Shown here piece after piece: positions 5,657 to 7,831 of a DNA stretch of 7,831 nucleotides. Under the pieces are notes generated by a model. That model was not told where the DNA came from, did not search any database, and was given only the letters and a program-made list of their open reading frames with translations. The first letter of the stretch is position 1. Every line of letters starts with the position of its first letter. The stretch spans positions 1-7,831 of the forward strand of contig JAFNZQ010000266.1 of assembly GCA_017382775.1 (NCBI GenBank), in the 5' to 3' direction. A program made the position numbers and the translations under genes. The DNA is from Spirochaetaceae bacterium (GTDB lineage Bacteria; Spirochaetota; Spirochaetia; Treponematales; Treponemataceae).

Positions 5657-6658
5657 ATGAAAAATTATACTGTTGCGGTTTTGGGCGCAACCGGCGCCGT
5701 GGGACAAGAAATGATTAATATTTTGCAGGAACGAAACTTTCCCGTCGGAAAGTTGGTTCCCCTGGCCAGTACTCGCAGTGCGGGGGAAACCTTAAAGTTC
5801 CGAGGGGAAGATGTGACCATCCAACTTGCCTGCGATGAGGCTTTCGAGGGTGTGGACATAGTACTGGGTGCTGCCGAAAACGACATTGCCAAACAGTTCG
5901 CTCCCGCCATTGTCAAGGCCGGGGCTGTGTTTGTTGATAATTCCTCAGCTTTCCGTATGGACCCTGATGTTCCTTTGATTGTTCCCGAAGTCAATGCCGA
6001 AGATGTAAAGGGCCACAAGGGAATTATCTCCAACCCCAATTGTACCACCATTATCACCATAACCGCTGTTAATGCTCTTAACTCCATCGCCCCCATACGA
6101 ACAATGACAGCATCCTCCTACCAGGCCGTTTCCGGTGCAGGTGCAGGCGGTCCCATTGAATTGATGGAAGAGGTGGAAGCCCTACGAAAGGGTGAAACCT
6201 ACGAACCAAAGGTTTTCTCTCACCAGATTGCATACAATGTTATTCCTCAAATTGGTGGAGAGGCCTTTGAAGGATACACCTCCGAAGAAATGAAAATGCA
6301 GAACGAGGGCCGAAAAATTATGCATGTGCCGGAGTTAAAAGTGTCATGTACCTGCGTCCGTGTTCCCGTTGTTCGCAGTCACTCCGTTTCCGTATCTTGC
6401 CATTTTGATGTGCCCGTAACCGTGGAGCAGGCCCGTGAGGTGATTGCTAAGGCTCCCGGATGCAAATTGGTTGACGATTTGGCCAAAAAGGAATATCCCA
6501 TGCCTTTGGATACCAGCGGACAGGACATTGTGTACGTGGGCCGCATTCGTCCGGACCTTACCGATGACAAGGGATTGTGCCTGTGGTGCTGCGGCGACCA
6601 GGTTCGCAAGGGTGCTGCCACCAATGCCATTCAGATTGCAGAACTGTTGATTAAGTAA
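5657..6658 (+). CDS. asd: Aspartate-semialdehyde dehydrogenase
   Basis: This 333-residue enzyme reduces 4-aspartyl phosphate to L-aspartate 4-semialdehyde with NADPH. GATGAVG (10-16) is the NADP loop. The active-site cysteine is C129 in SNPNCTT (125-131), and Q156 in SSYQAVSGAG positions the substrate. R235 and H242 in RVPVVRSHS have the same 7-residue spacing as the catalytic pair R267/H274 of the E. coli enzyme. CGDQVRKGAATNAIQ (312-326) is the conserved C-terminal helix. A consensus AAGGAGGT Shine-Dalgarno site (5642-5649) overlaps the lysC stop codon, so lysC and asd are probably translated in step. It is the last gene of the operon and is followed by composite repeat copy 2. Confidence 0.97.
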   Translation: MKNYTVAVLGATGAVGQEMINILQERNFPVGKLVPLASTRSAGETLKFRGEDVTIQLACDEAFEGVDIVLGAAENDIAKQFAPAIVKAGAVFVDNSSAFRMDPDVPLIVPEVNAEDVKGHKGIISNPNCTTIITITAVNALNSIAPIRTMTASSYQAVSGAGAGGPIELMEEVEALRKGETYEPKVFSHQIAYNVIPQIGGEAFEGYTSEEMKMQNEGRKIMHVPELKVSCTCVRVPVVRSHSVSVSCHFDVPVTVEQAREVIAKAPGCKLVDDLAKKEYPMPLDTSGQDIVYVGRIRPDLTDDKGLCLWCCGDQVRKGAATNAIQIAELLIK

Positions 6659-6668
6659 AGGAAATTAC

Positions 6669-6682
6669 CCACCAATCGGTGG
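6669..6682 (+). terminator. Weak stem-loop after asd, possible terminator
   Basis: CCACC-AATC-GGTGG starts 11 nt after the asd stop, with an outer AAATT/AATTT pairing possible. No T-run follows directly, so it is at best a weak intrinsic terminator. A second perfect small palindrome, TTTGAAA-AC-TTTCAAA (6688-6703), follows it. The AT-rich repeat beyond, ending in TGATAAGTTTTT, may contribute to termination. Confidence 0.25.
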
Positions 6683-6701
6683 CGAAATTTGAAAACTTTC
6701 A

Positions 6702-6770
6702 AAACTGTATACTTTTATATACAGTTTGTGTAAAAAAGTATACAGTGATGTATGATTTAGTATACGGTTT
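6702..6770 (+). repeat. AT-rich nested palindrome, left module of composite repeat copy 2
   Basis: Outer arms AAACTGTATACT (6702-6713) and AGTATACGGTTT (6759-6770) pair in 11 of 12 positions, and the odd pair would be a G-U wobble in RNA. Inner arms ACTGTATACTTTT (6704-6716) and AAAAGTATACAGT (6734-6746) are perfect complements. A shorter alternative hairpin, AAACTGTATA/TATACAGTTT (6702-6711 with 6718-6727), is also perfect. The 3' half (TGTATGATTTAGTATACGG, then TTTGATAAG) is identical to copy 1. Confidence 0.78.
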
Positions 6771-6822
6771 GATAAGTTTTTAGGGAAGATAGTACCGATT
6801 TGAACTGAAATCTTGTTTGCAA

Positions 6823-6934
6823 CCTGCGTTAGGGCTCCGGAGGGTGCGTAGCAGTCTCGTCGCAACGCGACGAGACCGACCGCAAGGGAAGCCCGTAGGC
6901 AGCCCGCCCCCTTGCTACGCAAGGGGGAACGCCC
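6823..6934 (+). repeat. GC-rich structured module, copy 2 (candidate folded RNA or mobile palindromic element)
   Basis: This 112-bp block is the ungapped partner of 1402-1513. Its stems are: GCGTT (6826-6830) with AACGC (6928-6932); GGGCT (6832-6836) with AGCCC (6890-6894); a perfect 10-bp stem GTCTCGTCGC (6854-6863) with GCGACGAGAC (6867-6876) around an AAC loop; and a perfect 9-bp stem CCCCCTTGC (6907-6915) with GCAAGGGGG (6919-6927) around a TAC loop. The last two stems keep pairing although their sequences differ from copy 1. It lies between the 3' ends of asd and the convergent phosphatidyltransferase gene. Confidence 0.8.
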
Positions 6935-6953
6935 AAAAAACCAAAAAATTCCC

Positions 6954-7460
6954 CTAGTTACCTTTTCCTTCCCTTTGCAATAAAAAACCTTCTTGAATTG
7001 CCGAAATTGTTGCCATCGAGCAGACCACTGCGGAACTGTATTTTAATTCAACGAATTGCAGCGTCAATGGCAAAAAAAACAACAACGCACCCGTGATTTT
7101 ATTCATAACTGTATGTAATGACATAAACATTTTCTTGCGGATTAGTCCCCACGCAACATGGCTGATTTTAATAATTGCGATTGCGGCAATCCATACCCAC
7201 AACCATTTTGGAATGTGAATCAACGGTAAAAATTTAACCAAAGATACAACTACGAATAGGAAGTCGGCAACTGAATCCAATCGTGACCCAAATTCGCTTG
7301 CCGAATTTGTCTTTCTTGCGATGGTTCCGTCTATCATATCACTAAATCCGCAAAAAAGGTATAAGATATAAAATTGTAGCGAAGAGGCAGGGAAAAGCAA
7401 CATTAGAATGCTGCACAAAATCCGAGAACCTGTTATGGCATTTGCAATGTGTTTTTTCAA
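6954..7460 (-). CDS. CDP-alcohol phosphatidyltransferase family membrane protein
   Basis: I start this gene at a TTG (7460), giving 168 residues. The CDP-alcohol phosphotransferase signature D-x2-DG-x2-AR-x8-G-x3-D-x3-D is complete: D41, D44-G45, A48-R49, G58, D62 and D66. These aspartates bind the metal and CDP. The enzyme would transfer a phosphatidyl group from CDP-diacylglycerol to an alcohol at the inner face of the membrane. The acceptor (glycerol phosphate, inositol, serine or other) cannot be read from the sequence. Hydrophobic segments lie at about 13-40, 66-82, 85-105, 114-132 and 138-155. The TTG follows GGGGGA at 6-nt spacing, and the sequence then begins KKHIANAITGSRIL, the usual N-terminal pattern of the family. 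An ATG at 7580 would add 40 unrelated residues and overlap the upstream gene by 80 nt. It lies 40 nt after the serine hydrolase gene and may be co-transcribed with it. Confidence 0.88.
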   Translation of the reverse strand: MKKHIANAITGSRILCSILMLLFPASSLQFYILYLFCGFSDMIDGTIARKTNSASEFGSRLDSVADFLFVVVSLVKFLPLIHIPKWLWVWIAAIAIIKISHVAWGLIRKKMFMSLHTVMNKITGALLFFLPLTLQFVELKYSSAVVCSMATISAIQEGFLLQREGKGN

Positions 7461-7466
7461 CTTCGT

Positions 7467-7472
7467 TCCCCC
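7467..7472 (-). promoter_or_regulatory. Ribosome binding site supporting the TTG start
   Basis: On the minus strand GGGGGA (7472-7467) lies 6 nt before the TTG at 7460. It is the main argument for this start, together with removal of the overlap with the upstream gene. Confidence 0.5.
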
Positions 7473-7500
7473 GGATCGGATTTCTTTATAAATTAAAATC

Positions 7501-7831
7501 TTATTCGCCAATAAAAGGTTCAATGTATTCTTTGATAAAATCAACTCTATCAAAAACAGTGGGTTTAAAATATGATGCAACTGATATTACAATGTTCTTT
7601 TCAGGGTTAATATAAATAACATTTCCACTATTTCCTATTGCTGCGTAAATTCCTTTTTCCTTATCAATTCCCCACCACAAATAACCGTATTCCATTCCTC
7701 GAAAATTGGTATTTTCAACTTCTTTGAATGTTGTCATTTCTTTTAGCCATTGTGGTGAAATAATTTGTTTATCGTTATAATTTCCGTTGTTTAAACACAG
7801 AAGGCCGATTTTAGCCATGTCTTTGGCTGAC
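7501..7831 (-). CDS. Beta-lactamase-family serine hydrolase, C-terminal part, 5' end off the window
   Basis: About 110 C-terminal residues are present. The reading frame stays open through the right edge, so the ATG at 7818 is internal rather than a start. SAKDMAKIGLLCLNNG followed by ISPQWLKEM and YGYLWWGI is the typical C-terminal layout of class C beta-lactamase-like (Pfam Beta-lactamase) serine hydrolases. IGNSGNVIYINPEKNIVI corresponds to the strand near the third active-site box, usually HxG or KTG-like, here GNSG. The catalytic SxxK and YxN motifs lie outside the window. Such proteins include penicillin-binding-like peptidases and esterases, so drug resistance should not be inferred. 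The gene is AT-rich compared with the threonine cluster. Confidence 0.85.
   Translation of the reverse strand, partial: SAKDMAKIGLLCLNNGNYNDKQIISPQWLKEMTTFKEVENTNFRGMEYGYLWWGIDKEKGIYAAIGNSGNVIYINPEKNIVISVASYFKPTVFDRVDFIKEYIEPFIGE

Noticed and set aside
7461..7580. N-terminal extension of the phosphatidyltransferase from an ATG at 7580
   Set aside because: It overlaps the serine hydrolase gene by 80 nt and adds residues unlike the family. The TTG at 7460 has a ribosome binding site and a typical N-terminus.

Overview
The window looks like a chromosomal segment from a low-to-mid GC Gram-positive bacterium, most likely a member of Clostridia. The reasons are strong AGGAGG-type ribosome binding sites, an aspartate kinase with clostridial/YclM-like tandem ACT domains, and AT-rich intergenic DNA with good sigma-A type promoters. 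The species is not identifiable by reading alone.

Layout. (1) Positions 1-1062, minus strand: an AAA-type ATPase with a DUF4143-like C-terminal half. Its 3' end lies off the left edge. Its promoter is bracketed by two copies of a palindrome (TTTAGTCWACATGTAGAC). (2) 1183-1547: no protein gene. This stretch holds a composite repeat made of an AT-rich nested palindrome with three 16-bp tandem units, followed by a GC-rich module that folds into several hairpins. (3) 1548-3005, minus: threonine synthase (thrC). (4) 3006-3180: a divergent promoter region. (5) 3181-6658, plus: homoserine dehydrogenase, aspartate kinase and aspartate-semialdehyde dehydrogenase, tightly packed with gaps of 21 and 13 nt. 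(6) 6659-6953: a second copy of the composite repeat in the same orientation. (7) 6954-7460, minus: a small CDP-alcohol phosphatidyltransferase, which I start at a TTG. (8) 7501 to the right edge, minus: the C-terminal part of a beta-lactamase-family serine hydrolase.

The four central genes work together. Aspartate kinase and aspartate-semialdehyde dehydrogenase convert aspartate to aspartate semialdehyde, homoserine dehydrogenase makes homoserine, and threonine synthase makes threonine from O-phosphohomoserine. Homoserine kinase (thrB) is the missing step and must lie elsewhere. No T-box or lysine riboswitch fits in the short leader.

The most interesting feature is the pair of 112-bp GC-rich modules, which align without gaps. 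Many of their differences fall in hairpin loops, and two stems carry compensatory base-pair changes, which points to selection or mobility acting on a folded structure rather than on a protein. The second point of interest is the double-palindrome promoter of the ATPase gene.
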